Assembly (NCBI GenBank): GCA_016218715.1
Contig: JACRDG010000025.1
Span: 104,576-168,575 of the forward strand
Direction of reading: 5' to 3'
Source of the DNA: Desulfomonile tiedjei
Lineage (GTDB): Bacteria; Desulfobacterota; Desulfomonilia; Desulfomonilales; Desulfomonilaceae
DNA length: 64,000 bases
Shown here in pieces: positions 19,660 to 28,968 of the stretch; positions within the stretch are counted from its first letter, which is position 1, and each line of letters opens with the position of its first letter. The position numbers and the translations under genes were made by a program. The notes below the pieces were generated by a model. The model was not told where the DNA came from, searched no databases, and saw only the letters and a list, made by a program, of their open reading frames with translations.

Positions 19660-20151
19660 ATGTGCTGGATAATCTTTCGGGAAGCGCTGATCCTCGTTCT
19701 GTCTCTGGCGCTCTTCCCCCTTGCCATAATAGTGTTTCTCGTTCATGGCGATTCTGCGAGCGCCGGCGTGGCGGCCGTTCTTCGCGGGGTGTTTTCCAGG
19801 ACATGGAGCGCGGGGAGTCCTTCGCTCGGGCTGGTATTCCAGTTCGTCGCGCCGTACCTACTGGTCCAGTGCGTGCGAGGGGTCGTCTGGGCGCAGCGGA
19901 GCCTCAGGGGCCGGCGCTGGGCGCATCTCTATTTCACGGTGCTTCTCACGGGCGCGGCCGTCTGGTCGTTCTCAGAGGCGTGGGATCTGTTCTATTTCAT
20001 GTATGCCTTGGGCGACATGCCGGGAGAATTAATGCAATTCCTCGAACTTCAGGGGCGCAATGTCCTGATCTTTGGCGGCTCGGTGCTTCTGGGAATTCAT
20101 TGCTTCAAAGTCTTTCTTGACCCTACGCGGAAACCCAGCGACCGCAAGTAA
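19660..20151 (+). CDS. Hypothetical membrane protein
   Basis: 163 residues with about four hydrophobic segments (IIFREALILVLSLALFPLAIIVFLV; GLVFQFVAPYLLVQCV; FTVLLTGAAVWSF; VLIFGGSVLLGIHCFKVFL) and a short basic C-terminal tail. No family is recognised. ATG 19660 fits the first helix; an in-frame GTG at 19633 is possible. Neither has a close ribosome site, and the TATAAT at 19648-19653 would put the transcript start almost on the ATG, so a leaderless message is possible. The gene is isolated between divergent and convergent neighbours. It is probably real because of its consistent membrane pattern. Confidence 0.6.
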   Translation: MCWIIFREALILVLSLALFPLAIIVFLVHGDSASAGVAAVLRGVFSRTWSAGSPSLGLVFQFVAPYLLVQCVRGVVWAQRSLRGRRWAHLYFTVLLTGAAVWSFSEAWDLFYFMYALGDMPGELMQFLELQGRNVLIFGGSVLLGIHCFKVFLDPTRKPSDRK

Positions 20152-20262
20152 ACGATTTCCCAGGTAAATTTCGGTAGTATTCGTCATTGCAGGGGGAGGC
20201 GAGGCCGAGTAGCGCCGGGTGCACTCAATGCGTTCACGGCAAACCAGTGCCGACGCGGTGGG

Positions 20263-22389
20263 TCACAGTTTCTCAGCGATCAGGCGAAGCAGCGCGATGT
20301 TCTCCGTATGTCCGGTCTGTTTGGCGATGATCTTGCCGCGAATCGGTCGTCCCAACAGGTAGAAATCGCCGACGATGTCGAGAATCTTGTGCCTGACGAA
20401 CTCGTCGGGGAACCTCAGCGGTGGATTCACGACTTTTTCGTCATCCAGGAGGATCACGTTGGACAATCTCCCGCCCCCCGCGAGCCCCATCTCGTCCATC
20501 ATGCGCATGTCTCGCACGAACCCAAAGGTGCGAGCTGGAGCTATCTGCGCTTTGAAGTCTTCCGGCCCGGAGAAGCGGTAGTGCAGCTGCATCTTACCGA
20601 TGGGAGGGGGATAATCCAGGAAATACTCCACTTCGAACGCGTCCGACGGCTCAATGCGCATCTGTTTCGGTCCGTTTGGCGCGAGGGGCAATTCGAGTGG
20701 CTCGACTATGCGGATCTCTTCTATCAGCTCGTCTTGAGGTATGGTTTCAGCGCTCTCCACCAGCTTACAGAACTCCAGAGCCGATCCGTCCATGATGGGG
20801 ACTTCACCGGAAATCTTTACGAGCACGTTGGTGAGCCCGTAGGCGTGGAATACGGCCATGAGGTGCTCGATTGTGCGAGCAGAGGAGCCGTTGGATCTCA
20901 GGCACGTAGAGAGATCCGTGGAATCCACGTTTTCGAGCACCGCCTGAACCGTGTCTCCCGAGGTGATGTGACCGAAAATGATACCCGACGAGGGAGCGAG
21001 TGGAGACAGAGTAAGCCCCGTCTTGATGCCCGAATGGAGTCCCTGCCCGTACATCACCACGCGAGACCGAATGGTCTTCTGGTGGCGAAAACTCTCCTCT
21101 TCTTGCACACTTGAGGTCCCTGCACTCGACCGCGGTGCTGCTACGGTCACGGGCCGCGAGCCTATGGGAGCTGCCCCCGAATCTCGTGAAACGGGAGCTT
21201 GCGGAGCCGCGAGGCGCACGTTCGCACTCACACCGGGAGGTTGATCCTCAGCGGGAATGAGAAGGTCGTTGACCGTAATATGCGGACCAGGTGCGGTCAT
21301 GACCATGTGCTCGATAAGTATCTTGAGTTCTTTCACGTTTCCGGGCCATGAATAGGCCATGAGCCTGGCCATGGCTTCTCCGTCTATCCCGGTTATGTCG
21401 CGGTCGAACTCTTCGACGGCTTCCTTGAGGAAATGGTCCACGAAAACAGGGATGTCCTTCGATCTCTCCGCCAGAGGCGGGATCTTGACGAGCCTGTCCG
21501 CGAGCAGACCGGCCAGGTCCGACGGGAATCCGGCTTCTTTGACCAGGATCTCCGGATCGTTGGTCGCGGTGGAGACGATGCGCAGCCGTGCATCGCGAAC
21601 CCGGAGGGTCCGGGATTCGGCGTTCATGTGCTTCCGGAGGAACGACGCGAGCCGGGCGCACAGGGATGGTTCGAGCCGGTCAACTCTCACCAGGAGAAGG
21701 GTGCCGGCCGCCAACTTCGCGGTTCGGTCGCTGCGATCTCCCGAGGGCAATGCCATTTTTCCCACAAGGGCCTGGTCGAAGCCCTGTTCGTCCAGGTCGG
21801 TGCAGCGCACTTTGATGAGGTTGTCGCGGTCTTTTCGCTCCAGGTAATGAATCATTCGGGCGAGAAACTCTTTTCCGGTTCCCTTGGGGCCCGTCAACCA
21901 GATCGATCCGGCTTCCTGTGCCGCTTTGCCGAGACTGCCGCGCAAGGCGACGGCTTTTTCGGAAATGCCGATCAGTTTTGTGGGCCTGACGTGGGCTGGT
22001 TCCTGGGATCTGGCCGAGTCCTCCCGCGACCTGATGGATTTCTGAACGATATGGAGAACATCTTCGAGATTGATTGGTTTTTCCAGGTAATCGGTGGCAC
22101 CAAGCTTGATCGCCTTCACCGCAGTCTCGATGGTCCCGTGGCCGCTCATCATGACCACGGAGCACTGAGGGTTTATCCTCTTTATGGCCCTGAGCGTCTG
22201 CATGCCGTCGATTCCAGGAATCCAGATGTCCAGGAACACCACGTCGGGCGAGTCGCTTTGGACGATATGAAGAGCTTCCTGGCCGTCTTGTGCCCGGAGT
22301 ACCTCATGGCCCTCGTCGGCAAGGATGGCACCGAGTGAATCGAGAATCTCTGCTTGGTCGTCAACTATGAGTATGCGTGCTTTATCCAT
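20263..22389 (-). CDS. lpxC: Response regulator / degenerate NtrC-type AAA+ / LpxC deacetylase fusion
   Basis: 708 residues with three modules. Residues 1-120 are a complete receiver (D10, D11, phospho-acceptor D54, S82, K104). Residues 140-380 are a sigma-54-activator AAA+ domain with Walker A GPKGTGKE (166-173) and WPGNVKEL, but the GAFTGA loop is missing and Walker B reads GTLLLVRVD, without the acidic DE pair. A Pro/Ser/Ala linker (about 385-430) replaces the usual DNA-binding domain. Residues 436-708 are LpxC, which deacetylates UDP-3-O-acyl-GlcNAc (first committed lipid A step). All key residues remain: E508, zinc ligands H509, H667 and D671, and H694 of the GH motif. The deacetylase is probably active and receiver-controlled; sigma-54 activation is unlikely. 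Confidence 0.9.
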   Translation of the reverse strand: MDKARILIVDDQAEILDSLGAILADEGHEVLRAQDGQEALHIVQSDSPDVVFLDIWIPGIDGMQTLRAIKRINPQCSVVMMSGHGTIETAVKAIKLGATDYLEKPINLEDVLHIVQKSIRSREDSARSQEPAHVRPTKLIGISEKAVALRGSLGKAAQEAGSIWLTGPKGTGKEFLARMIHYLERKDRDNLIKVRCTDLDEQGFDQALVGKMALPSGDRSDRTAKLAAGTLLLVRVDRLEPSLCARLASFLRKHMNAESRTLRVRDARLRIVSTATNDPEILVKEAGFPSDLAGLLADRLVKIPPLAERSKDIPVFVDHFLKEAVEEFDRDITGIDGEAMARLMAYSWPGNVKELKILIEHMVMTAPGPHITVNDLLIPAEDQPPGVSANVRLAAPQAPVSRDSGAAPIGSRPVTVAAPRSSAGTSSVQEEESFRHQKTIRSRVVMYGQGLHSGIKTGLTLSPLAPSSGIIFGHITSGDTVQAVLENVDSTDLSTCLRSNGSSARTIEHLMAVFHAYGLTNVLVKISGEVPIMDGSALEFCKLVESAETIPQDELIEEIRIVEPLELPLAPNGPKQMRIEPSDAFEVEYFLDYPPPIGKMQLHYRFSGPEDFKAQIAPARTFGFVRDMRMMDEMGLAGGGRLSNVILLDDEKVVNPPLRFPDEFVRHKILDIVGDFYLLGRPIRGKIIAKQTGHTENIALLRLIAEKL

Positions 22390-23113
22390 AAGACAGCGAT
22401 CTTAGCCGCTCGAACCCCTCTCGGACAAGCGAAAAGATGACGATCGGGAACAAATCTCGTGGGGTCCCTTTCAGGCTGCGGGAGTGATGAATCGCGGTGC
22501 AGACGATGGCGACGTGGCTGAGTACGCCCATTTCATAGATACGGTCGCGGATTCTCGCGGGACGCTGCTTGTGTCAAGCACCGCGGCCTCGCTGGCTGTT
22601 AAGGTGGGACAGGCATCTTGCCTGTCATTTCTCGCTGGACCGGCAAGATGGCGGCCCCACTGAACCGCCAAGGGCAAGGACAGCCAGAGAGTCGCCACAT
22701 CGCGAGCAAACCGGCCTGCACTCTTAGGGTGCCGATGAGCACGGCAGTGTCGAGCGAACCGCACCGGTCGGTGTTTATGTGGCCGAGTTGCCTGCCGCGA
22801 ATACCGCGAGCGGTGCGATTCGCGTCGCTCACCATACCTTTCAAAGATATCGGCAAATACGCCACCGTATTTGTGCAAGAGTGCTCTCAGAAGCCCTCGT
22901 TCTTCGGGACCTCGAGTCCGGCGCGCGGCCGAATGCTCATACTCCCTCTCAGTTTTCGCTTGCAAATGGGGGCGGCTCGGGGTAAATTTGGAGCTTCCCG
23001 CAGAATTTCCTCAAAATATTCCATTCAAAGACCGGGCGTCATCCCGACACGCTGTTTATCAAGGTGCGCGCTGTAAGGCGGTAGGCCCGGCAGGGGATCG
23101 GAGGCAAGCGTTT
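22390..23113. other. Intergenic region before sucC
   Basis: 724 bases without a supported gene. It contains repeat element copy A (22530-22660, listed separately). The remainder (22700-23090) has only short overlapping frames with no ribosome site. The sucC ribosome site is GGAGG at about 23099. Confidence 0.5.
22530..22660 (+). repeat. MITE-like hairpin repeat, copy A
   Basis: Left end ATTTCATAGATACGG (22530-22544) matches the terminal sequence of copies G and C. The core 22604-22660 is an inverted pair: GTGGGACAGGCATCTTGCC and GGCAAGATGGCGGCCCCAC, separated by a short AT-richer loop. It shares ATACGGTCGCGGAT and the GCGGCCTC.TTGGCTG-type flank with copy G at 55 kb. The right terminus is degenerate, probably near 22710. 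Confidence 0.7.
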
Positions 23114-24277
23114 ATGAATCTGCATGAGTATCAGGCCAAAGAGCTGTTGGCGCAGAAGAAGGTAGCAATTCCGAGGGGATCGGTCTGTTACGATCCGCTC
23201 GAGGCCTTGATCGCTGCCCGCCAGTTGAAAAGCGAAAAGGTGGTCCTCAAAGCCCAGGTCCATTCGGGAGGACGAGGCAAGGCAGGCGGAGTAGCGGTTC
23301 TGTCCCTGGATGACGACGTTCGAGGGAAAGCTGCGGAAATCCTAGGAAAAAGGCTGGTAACGAACCAGACAGGGCCTCAAGGGAAGCCGGTGAGTGCCCT
23401 GCTGGTCGAAGAGGTTGTCCCCATCGATCAGGAGATCTACCTCGGCGTAATCCTGGACCGCGGTTCAGGTCGGGTCACCATCATGGCCAGTCCTGAAGGT
23501 GGAATGGAGATCGAAACCCTCGCCAAGGAGGCCCCGGACAAGATCTTTACCGTTCCGGTGCATCCATTGACAGGGCTCACCGCGTATCAGGCCAGGGGTC
23601 TTGCATACAGTCTCTCCTCGAACAAGGGGATTGCATCGCAACTCACCCACGTCATCACCGCCTTGTACCAGATCTTCGTCGGCTATGACTGCACGCTTGC
23701 GGAAATCAACCCGTTGATCGTTTCGCGTGACAAGGTCCTGGCCCTGGATGCCAAAGTCAATGTCGATGACAACGGCCTGTTTCGGCATCCGGAGATGGAA
23801 CGCTGGCGCGATCGTTCGCAAGAGGACCCGGTCGAGCTTGCCGCGCGGAAGGACGAGCTGAGTTACATCAAATTGGACGGGAACATCGGGTGCATCGTCA
23901 ACGGCGCGGGCCTGGCGATGGCTACCCTGGATCTCATCTCCTTGCACGGCGGCTCCCCGGCGAATTTCCTCGATGTGGGAGGCGGTGCCAGCGAGCAGGG
24001 CGTTGCCGATGCAATGAACATCTTGCTGGACGACAATCGGGTCCGGGTGGTGTTCATCAACATCTTCGGCGGAATCCTACGATGCGACGTTCTCGCCAGA
24101 GGGGTCATAAAGGCGTTCAGAGGGAGAGGCGTTGAATTGCCGGTGATCGCACGGATAGAAGGCACGAACCTCGAAGAAGGGCACAAACTCTTCCGGGAGT
24201 CGGGTCTTCCCATCGATATGGTCTCGTCCCTGGACGAGGCAGCGAAACGTGTGGTCGAACGTGCTCAATCCGCTTAG
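23114..24277 (+). CDS. sucC: Succinyl-CoA synthetase beta subunit (ADP/GDP-forming)
   Basis: 387 residues, the usual SucC length. It has an ATP-grasp domain (starting MNLHEYQAKELLAQ; HSGGRGKAGGV) and a C-terminal CoA-ligase domain (FLDVGGGA, FINIFGGILRCD). With SucD it interconverts succinate, CoA and NTP with succinyl-CoA. ATG 23114 is the family start with GGAGG about 10 nt upstream; open sequence to 22871 is not homologous. It is first in sucC-sucD-mmdA-mcmA2, with gaps of 30, 36 and 156 bp, tying it to methylmalonyl-CoA metabolism. The nucleotide preference is not decided here. Confidence 0.94.
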   Translation: MNLHEYQAKELLAQKKVAIPRGSVCYDPLEALIAARQLKSEKVVLKAQVHSGGRGKAGGVAVLSLDDDVRGKAAEILGKRLVTNQTGPQGKPVSALLVEEVVPIDQEIYLGVILDRGSGRVTIMASPEGGMEIETLAKEAPDKIFTVPVHPLTGLTAYQARGLAYSLSSNKGIASQLTHVITALYQIFVGYDCTLAEINPLIVSRDKVLALDAKVNVDDNGLFRHPEMERWRDRSQEDPVELAARKDELSYIKLDGNIGCIVNGAGLAMATLDLISLHGGSPANFLDVGGGASEQGVADAMNILLDDNRVRVVFINIFGGILRCDVLARGVIKAFRGRGVELPVIARIEGTNLEEGHKLFRESGLPIDMVSSLDEAAKRVVERAQSA

Positions 24278-24307
24278 AAACTCGAAGCCTTTAGATGGAG
24301 GGTCACG

Positions 24308-25180
24308 ATGGCAATTCTCATCGATAGAACGTCACGCGTCATATGCCAGGGGATAACCGGGAAAAACGGGACATTTCATTCTCTGGCCTGCAAAGAATAC
24401 GGGACCAACATGGTCGGGGGGGTCACGCCGGGAAAAGAAGGAGCGACCGTCGACGGCATTCCGGTGTTCAATACAGTGTGGAAAGCGGTCCAGGAGACCG
24501 GGGCCGACGTATCACTCATCTTCATTCCCGCTGCCCACGCGAAAGACCCGATACTCGAGGCTGTAGACGCGGGAATTCGGCTGATCGTCTGCATTACTGA
24601 GGGAATCCCGCCGCTCGATACTGCCCAGGCCCTCCATGTGGTTCGCCAGGAAGGGCGACTCATGGTCGGCCCCAACACGCCCGGGGTCATCTCGCCGCCC
24701 GAGAAGTGCAAAGTGGGGATCATGCCCGGGTACATACACAAGCCGGGTCATGTGGGGGTTATCTCCCGGTCCGGTACGCTCACGTACGAGGTGGTCGATC
24801 AGCTCACGAGAAACGGCGTCGGTCAAAGCACGTGCCTTGGACTGGGAGGAGATCCGGTTGTAGGATTGAGCTTCATCGACTGCCTCAAGATGTTCCGCGA
24901 CGACCCGGAAACAGAACTGGTCGTCCTGATCGGCGAGATCGGAGGGTCCGCGGAGGAACAGGCCGCGCAGTTCATCAAGGCGGAGTTCAACAAACCGGTC
25001 GCCGCATACATTGCCGGCCGGCTCGCTCCTCCGGGAAAACGCATGGGCCATGCAGGCGCTATCATCGACGGAGGGAGCGGGACGGCTCAGGGCAAAATCG
25101 AGGCTCTCACCGACGCAGGAGTAACGGTTATCGAGAATCTGACCCAGGTGGGATCGGTGGTCAGAGAGATGCTCAAGTAA
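24308..25180 (+). CDS. sucD: Succinyl-CoA synthetase alpha subunit
   Basis: 290 residues, normal SucD length. The N-terminal CoA-binding fold starts [19 protein letters not shown] and [13 protein letters not shown] follows. The phospho-acceptor His lies in [12 protein letters not shown] near residue 245. It carries the covalent phosphate intermediate and binds CoA; SucC supplies nucleotide binding. GGAGGG lies before the ATG and the gene starts 30 bases after sucC. In a propionate- or acyl-oxidising anaerobe it would conserve the energy of succinyl-CoA as ATP, or run in reverse for biosynthesis. Confidence 0.94.
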   Translation: MAILIDRTSRVICQGITGKNGTFHSLACKEYGTNMVGGVTPGKEGATVDGIPVFNTVWKAVQETGADVSLIFIPAAHAKDPILEAVDAGIRLIVCITEGIPPLDTAQALHVVRQEGRLMVGPNTPGVISPPEKCKVGIMPGYIHKPGHVGVISRSGTLTYEVVDQLTRNGVGQSTCLGLGGDPVVGLSFIDCLKMFRDDPETELVVLIGEIGGSAEEQAAQFIKAEFNKPVAAYIAGRLAPPGKRMGHAGAIIDGGSGTAQGKIEALTDAGVTVIENLTQVGSVVREMLK

Positions 25181-25216
25181 AGATCTCGTGAAAAAGGTGC
25201 GAGAAGAGGAGACATC

Positions 25217-26770
25217 ATGCCCGGGTTGCAAGAAAAGATCGAGGAATTACAACGGAGACTCGCCGAGTCGGACGGGGCCGGAGGTCCCGACAAGGTCGAC
25301 AAACAGCACAAAGCGGGAAAAATGACCGCGAGAGAGCGAGTCCTGGCGCTTCTGGACGAGGGTTCGTTCGAGGAGATCGACAAGTTCGTGGTGCACAGGT
25401 GCACCGATTTCGATATGGACAAGACCCACATTCCTGGTGAAGGCGTTGTTTGCGGCTTCGGCAGAATCAACGGTCGCGGCGTCTATGTCTTTGCTCAGGA
25501 TTTCACCGTGTTCGGTGGCAGCCTCTCGTTCACCCACGCGCAGAAGATCTGCAAAGTGATGGACCTCGCGTACCGGAACGGGATGCCGCTGATCGGAATC
25601 AACGACTCGGGAGGCGCTCGTATTCAGGAAGGAGTGGAGAGTCTCGGCGGGTACGGCGAAGTCTTCTACCGCAACGTTCGCGCGTCCGGAGTGATCCCGC
25701 AGATCTCGGTCATCATGGGCCCGTGCGCGGGAGGCGCCGTCTACTCGCCCGCAGTGACGGACTTCATCTTCATGACCGAGAAGACCAGCTACATGTTCAT
25801 CACAGGCCCCCAGGTCATCAAACAGGTGACGAGCGAGGAGATCGACCCGGAGAGTCTTGGCGGCGCCAAGGTCCACGGACGCGTCTCGGGAGTGTGCCAC
25901 TTCCATTATCCTACGGAGCAACTGACGCTGGAAAAGGTGAAGGAACTCCTCTCCTATCTTCCTGACAGTAATCGTACTGCGCCACCGGTGGCGCCCTGCA
26001 CCGATCCGGTTGACAGGCTGGTACCCGAGGTGGAGGCGGTGATTCCCGACAGTTCCCGGCGACCGTACGACATGAAGAAGATCATCGTTCCCTGCCTGGA
26101 TGACAAGGAGTTCTTGGAGGTCCACGGCCACTATGCGAAGAACCTCATCGTCGGTTTCGGGCGCCTGGCCGGAAAAACCATCGGGATCGTGGCGAACCAG
26201 CCGAATGCGCTCGCGGGGTGCCTGGACACGGAAGCTTCGGTCAAGTGCGCGAGATTCGTGCGATTCTGCGACGCGTTTAACATTCCTCTGCTCACCTTGC
26301 TGGACGTTCCTGGATATCTCCCGGGAACTCAGCAGGAACATGGTGGGATTATCAAACACGGCGCGAAGATCCTCTATGCCTATGCAGAGGCCACGGTTCC
26401 CAAGGTGACGCTCATCACGCGCAAAGCGTATGGCGGCGCCTACGTGGTCATGTCGAGCAAGCACCTGAGGGCGGACATCAACCTTGCGTATCCGTCGGCT
26501 GAGATCGCTGTCATGGGCCCTGAAGGAGCTATTCAGATCCTGTCCCGCAGAGAAATCCAGAAAGCGGAGAATCCCGAGGCCCGCCGTGCCGAGCTGATCG
26601 ACGATTACGTGGAGAAATTCGCCAGCCCATATAGAGCGGCGGAATTGGGCTTCATCGATCGGGTGATCTTCCCACGCGACACCCGGGCCGTGCTGATCAA
26701 GGCGTTCGCTCAGCTGGAAACCAAGAAAGAGGAGCGACCCGGACGTAAGCACGGAAACATCCCGCTCTAG
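25217..26770 (+). CDS. mmdA: Methylmalonyl-CoA/propionyl-CoA carboxyltransferase subunit
   Basis: 517 residues of the biotin-dependent carboxyltransferase family (MmdA/PccB type). It moves CO2 between carboxybiotin and propionyl-CoA/methylmalonyl-CoA. Recognisable segments: [47 protein letters not shown] with a Gly-rich oxyanion site, [18 protein letters not shown], and [15 protein letters not shown]. The C-terminus KHGNIPL is family-typical. GAGGAG precedes the ATG, 36 bases after sucD. The biotin carrier it needs is probably the 70-residue gene at 46.4 kb. No carboxylase or decarboxylase partner subunit is in the window, so decarboxylase, transcarboxylase and carboxylase roles remain possible. 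Confidence 0.92.
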   Translation: MPGLQEKIEELQRRLAESDGAGGPDKVDKQHKAGKMTARERVLALLDEGSFEEIDKFVVHRCTDFDMDKTHIPGEGVVCGFGRINGRGVYVFAQDFTVFGGSLSFTHAQKICKVMDLAYRNGMPLIGINDSGGARIQEGVESLGGYGEVFYRNVRASGVIPQISVIMGPCAGGAVYSPAVTDFIFMTEKTSYMFITGPQVIKQVTSEEIDPESLGGAKVHGRVSGVCHFHYPTEQLTLEKVKELLSYLPDSNRTAPPVAPCTDPVDRLVPEVEAVIPDSSRRPYDMKKIIVPCLDDKEFLEVHGHYAKNLIVGFGRLAGKTIGIVANQPNALAGCLDTEASVKCARFVRFCDAFNIPLLTLLDVPGYLPGTQQEHGGIIKHGAKILYAYAEATVPKVTLITRKAYGGAYVVMSSKHLRADINLAYPSAEIAVMGPEGAIQILSRREIQKAENPEARRAELIDDYVEKFASPYRAAELGFIDRVIFPRDTRAVLIKAFAQLETKKEERPGRKHGNIPL

Positions 26771-26926
26771 AGGGAGCTGCTGTCACGACTCTGGAGTATC
26801 TGGAGAGGTGCGAGGAACTTCCTCAGAAAGATCTCTCGTGACTCTCCGCAGCATACCGACGCGATGCCGCAGCAGGGGAGTTTGCCCCGATGGGGCGGCG
26901 CCGCATAGGGTAGAGAGGACCTTAGC

Positions 26927-27325
26927 ATGGAGAAACGAATCAGGGTGGTTGTGGCCAAACCGGGTCTGGACGGCCACGACAGAGGAGCCAAGGTCCTGGC
27001 GCGGGCCTTGCGTGACGCCGGGATGGAGGTCATCTACACGGGATTGCGTCAGACGCCTCAAGCCATTTTCAAGACGTGTATACAGGAAGACGCGGATGTT
27101 TTGTGCATGAGTTCTCTTTCCGGGGCCCATGACTATCTGTTTCCGAAAGTGGCTCAGATCTTCCGGGAGCAGGGGGTCGGCGACGTGCTTCTGATCGGTG
27201 GAGGAATCATCCCGAAAGAGGATATTCCCGCGCTCAAAGAAAGCGGCATCGAGGAAATATTCGGTCCGGGCTCCAGGAGCGACGACATTGTGAACTATAT
27301 CGAGACGCACCTGAAGAAGAAGTGA
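26927..27325 (+). CDS. mcmA2: Methylmalonyl-CoA mutase small (cobalamin-binding) subunit
   Basis: 132 residues, a stand-alone B12-binding domain matching the C-terminal domain of methylmalonyl-CoA mutase. The base-off/His-on motif D-x-H-x-x-G is DGHDRG; ADVLCMSSLSGAH and LLIGGGIIP are also conserved. It should pair with the large catalytic subunit encoded at 43.8-45.5 kb to convert succinyl-CoA and (R)-methylmalonyl-CoA. The 156-bp gap after mmdA holds no gene and the start follows GAGAGGAC. A palindromic repeat lies 30 bases past the stop. Splitting the mutase into separate subunits is known in archaea and several anaerobic bacteria; here they are about 16.5 kb apart. Confidence 0.93.
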   Translation: MEKRIRVVVAKPGLDGHDRGAKVLARALRDAGMEVIYTGLRQTPQAIFKTCIQEDADVLCMSSLSGAHDYLFPKVAQIFREQGVGDVLLIGGGIIPKEDIPALKESGIEEIFGPGSRSDDIVNYIETHLKKK

Positions 27326-27344
27326 TATCAGGTCGCAATCTTAA

Positions 27345-27405
27345 AGAGTATTTTTGAGGGGGACTTCTCTGTGCAAAGAAGCTCCCCCCAGACCTTCTTC
27401 AAGAT
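27345..27405. repeat. Gene-end palindrome, copy 1
   Basis: GGGGGACTTCT (27358-27368) pairs with AGAAGCTCCCCC (27377-27388, one bulge) over a short loop. Flanks TTAAAGAGTAT and CTTCTTCAAGA extend the symmetry. It sits between mcmA2 and the convergent protease gene, so it could act as a two-way transcript end. Confidence 0.65.
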
Positions 27406-27470
27406 ACGCTACTGCCTTTGGCTTTGCTCAGCTCGCGCAGCTTCTAGTGCGACGCGCCGGCTCCGAGAGG

Positions 27471-28469
27471 TCACGGTTTCTGTCCCACTCGGGCCTGGCT
27501 TCGTTTGAACCGTTCAGCGAAATCCTGGTAGGTGATCGCGAAGCTGATCCCCTCCGCGTCTGCTTTTGCCTTGGTCCACGAAACAATACCCAACAGGGTG
27601 CCGTCCATCGTGTACAGGCCGCCCCCCGAGTTTCCCTGGTTTATCGGTGTCTGTGTCTGAAGGATCTGCAACCTCCCCGGCCCTTGACCGATTTCTCGGA
27701 ACCCCGAGATAACTCCCTCCGTGTAAGTCCAGGTGAGCCCTACAGGGTTGCCCACGGTGAACACCTTTTCCCCGATCTGGGCCTGATGTCGGTTGTCCGC
27801 GTCCGGTACCGGGATCGACTCGGGGTCCTTTCCGGTAGCCAGGACCGCGAGATCGGCCCCCTCAGGATCGACCCACCAGGTGTAAGCGTCCATCTCCACC
27901 CCGTCGTAGAAGTAGGTGCGAATGACTGGTCGCGGTCCTACCGAACCAACTTCATCTGCCACGTGGTGCGGGTCGACCACGTGCCGGTTCGTGAGAATCA
28001 GGAATGCTCCGTCCCTGCTTCCCAGAATCACTCCGGAGCCGCTGGACTTCTCGGAGCCAAGGAACGCAATACGTCGCGGAGTTTCCACTGCCACAAGCAC
28101 GTTGGATTCCAATGCTCGCCGCATCTTCTCCGGAGCATGCGGCGCGGCCTTGAAGGAATAGACCATGCTCTGCTTCACGGCGTACTCTTCCGGACGGGTG
28201 ACCCGAGGCAACAGAATGCCGATCGCCACCACCCACAGGGCCATGTCGGCGATACCAAGTACGATCGCAGCGACAGCCCAGCGTCTCCCACGGAAAAGAG
28301 GGTCCGCGCTGATCTGCCCCAGTGCTACCCCGCCGAGAAAAACTGCAACCATCCCGGTCAGGAGGCCGAAGAAAGGAATCCCGGCCACGGCAATGATAAA
28401 CGACGTCAATGCCAGCGGATGTCGCCGTGGGACGATGCTAAGGGATTGATCCGACCGGGGTGCGATCAT
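27471..28469 (-). CDS. Membrane-anchored trypsin-like serine protease (DUF4190-type N-terminus)
   Basis: 332 residues. Residues 15-95 hold two hydrophobic helices (LALTSFIIAVAGIPFFGLL and WAVAAIVLGIADMALWVVAI) resembling DUF4190, anchoring the protein. Residues 120-325 are an S1/HtrA-like protease fold with an intact triad: H163 (TNRHVVD), D206 (GADLAVL) and S281 (GNSGGG). There is no PDZ domain, unlike DegP/DegS. It is likely an envelope protease for damaged proteins or for regulated cleavage; the partner is unknown. It is a single gene facing convergent mcmA2, with repeat copy B upstream. Confidence 0.85.
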   Translation of the reverse strand: MIAPRSDQSLSIVPRRHPLALTSFIIAVAGIPFFGLLTGMVAVFLGGVALGQISADPLFRGRRWAVAAIVLGIADMALWVVAIGILLPRVTRPEEYAVKQSMVYSFKAAPHAPEKMRRALESNVLVAVETPRRIAFLGSEKSSGSGVILGSRDGAFLILTNRHVVDPHHVADEVGSVGPRPVIRTYFYDGVEMDAYTWWVDPEGADLAVLATGKDPESIPVPDADNRHQAQIGEKVFTVGNPVGLTWTYTEGVISGFREIGQGPGRLQILQTQTPINQGNSGGGLYTMDGTLLGIVSWTKAKADAEGISFAITYQDFAERFKRSQARVGQKP

Positions 28470-28518
28470 GTGTCAACCGCTATGCCTCCATGGGACGGAG
28501 CATAGAGCGTCGCACTCC

Positions 28519-28648
28519 TTTTCGCAAGTATGGTTGTGTAGTTCCGGGAGCATGGTGAAACATGCATCTTGCCTGTCCGTTGTTTGAGTACAGGCGAGAC
28601 GCCTGTCCCAGCAAAGCTACCCGACACCGCCACCGAACGTATGCAACC
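28519..28648 (+). repeat. MITE-like hairpin repeat, copy B (diverged)
   Basis: Left end TTTTCGCAAGTATGG (28519-28533) matches copies C and H. The core 28555-28611 carries GCATCTTGCCTGTC and ACAGGCGAGACGCCTGTCCCA. The right terminus is degenerate near 28633-28648. The copy fills most of the 319-base gap before the small SAP-like gene. Confidence 0.55.
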
Positions 28649-28704
28649 GAGCACCTGCCACTGGCTTACCCAAGCGAAGGGATAGACCCGCGGGAAGTTT
28701 TCGC

Positions 28705-28733
28705 TTGATTTTCCAGCAGGTTTTGCATAAGAA
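28705..28733 (+). promoter_or_regulatory. Sigma-70-like promoter of the small SAP-like gene
   Basis: TTGATT (28705-28710), a 17-nt spacer and TAAGAA (28728-28733) give a predicted start near 28740, about 49 nt before the ATG at 28789. Confidence 0.45.
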
Positions 28734-28788
28734 GCCTTCAGAGACTATTGATCGCTTGTTGAGCATAGTTACGAAAAGGAGTTAAACC

Positions 28789-28968
28789 ATGACTTTAAAA
28801 GAAATCCGAGACAAGGCACGGGTGATGGGAGTCAGGAACATTACACGGCACCGCAAAGAGGCTCTGATTAGGAACATCCAGGAGCTGGAGGGGAATTCTC
28901 CATGCTTCAAAGGCATCTCCAATTGCTGGGAGTTCAAGTGCCTCTGGCGCGAGGAGTGCCAGGCGTAG
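28789..28968 (+). CDS. Small SAP/Rho-N-like protein with four cysteines
   Basis: A 59-residue gene. ATG 28789 has AGGAG 7 nt upstream. The first 35 residues, beginning MTLKEIRDKARVMGVRNI and continuing HRKEALIRNIQELEGN, have the helix-extended-helix pattern of SAP/Rho N-terminal nucleic-acid-binding modules. The tail holds four Cys: CFKGISNC.EFKC...EEC. This combination resembles small SAP-domain proteins seen in other Desulfobacterota; that comparison is from memory. It probably binds DNA or RNA, and the Cys tail could hold zinc or be redox-sensitive. It is a single gene with a promoter of its own. Confidence 0.7.
   Translation: MTLKEIRDKARVMGVRNITRHRKEALIRNIQELEGNSPCFKGISNCWEFKCLWREECQA

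Noticed and set aside
25247..26752. 501-residue minus-strand frame opposite mmdA
   Set aside because: Antisense artefact of a GC-rich coding region; the plus strand carries an unmistakable carboxyltransferase.
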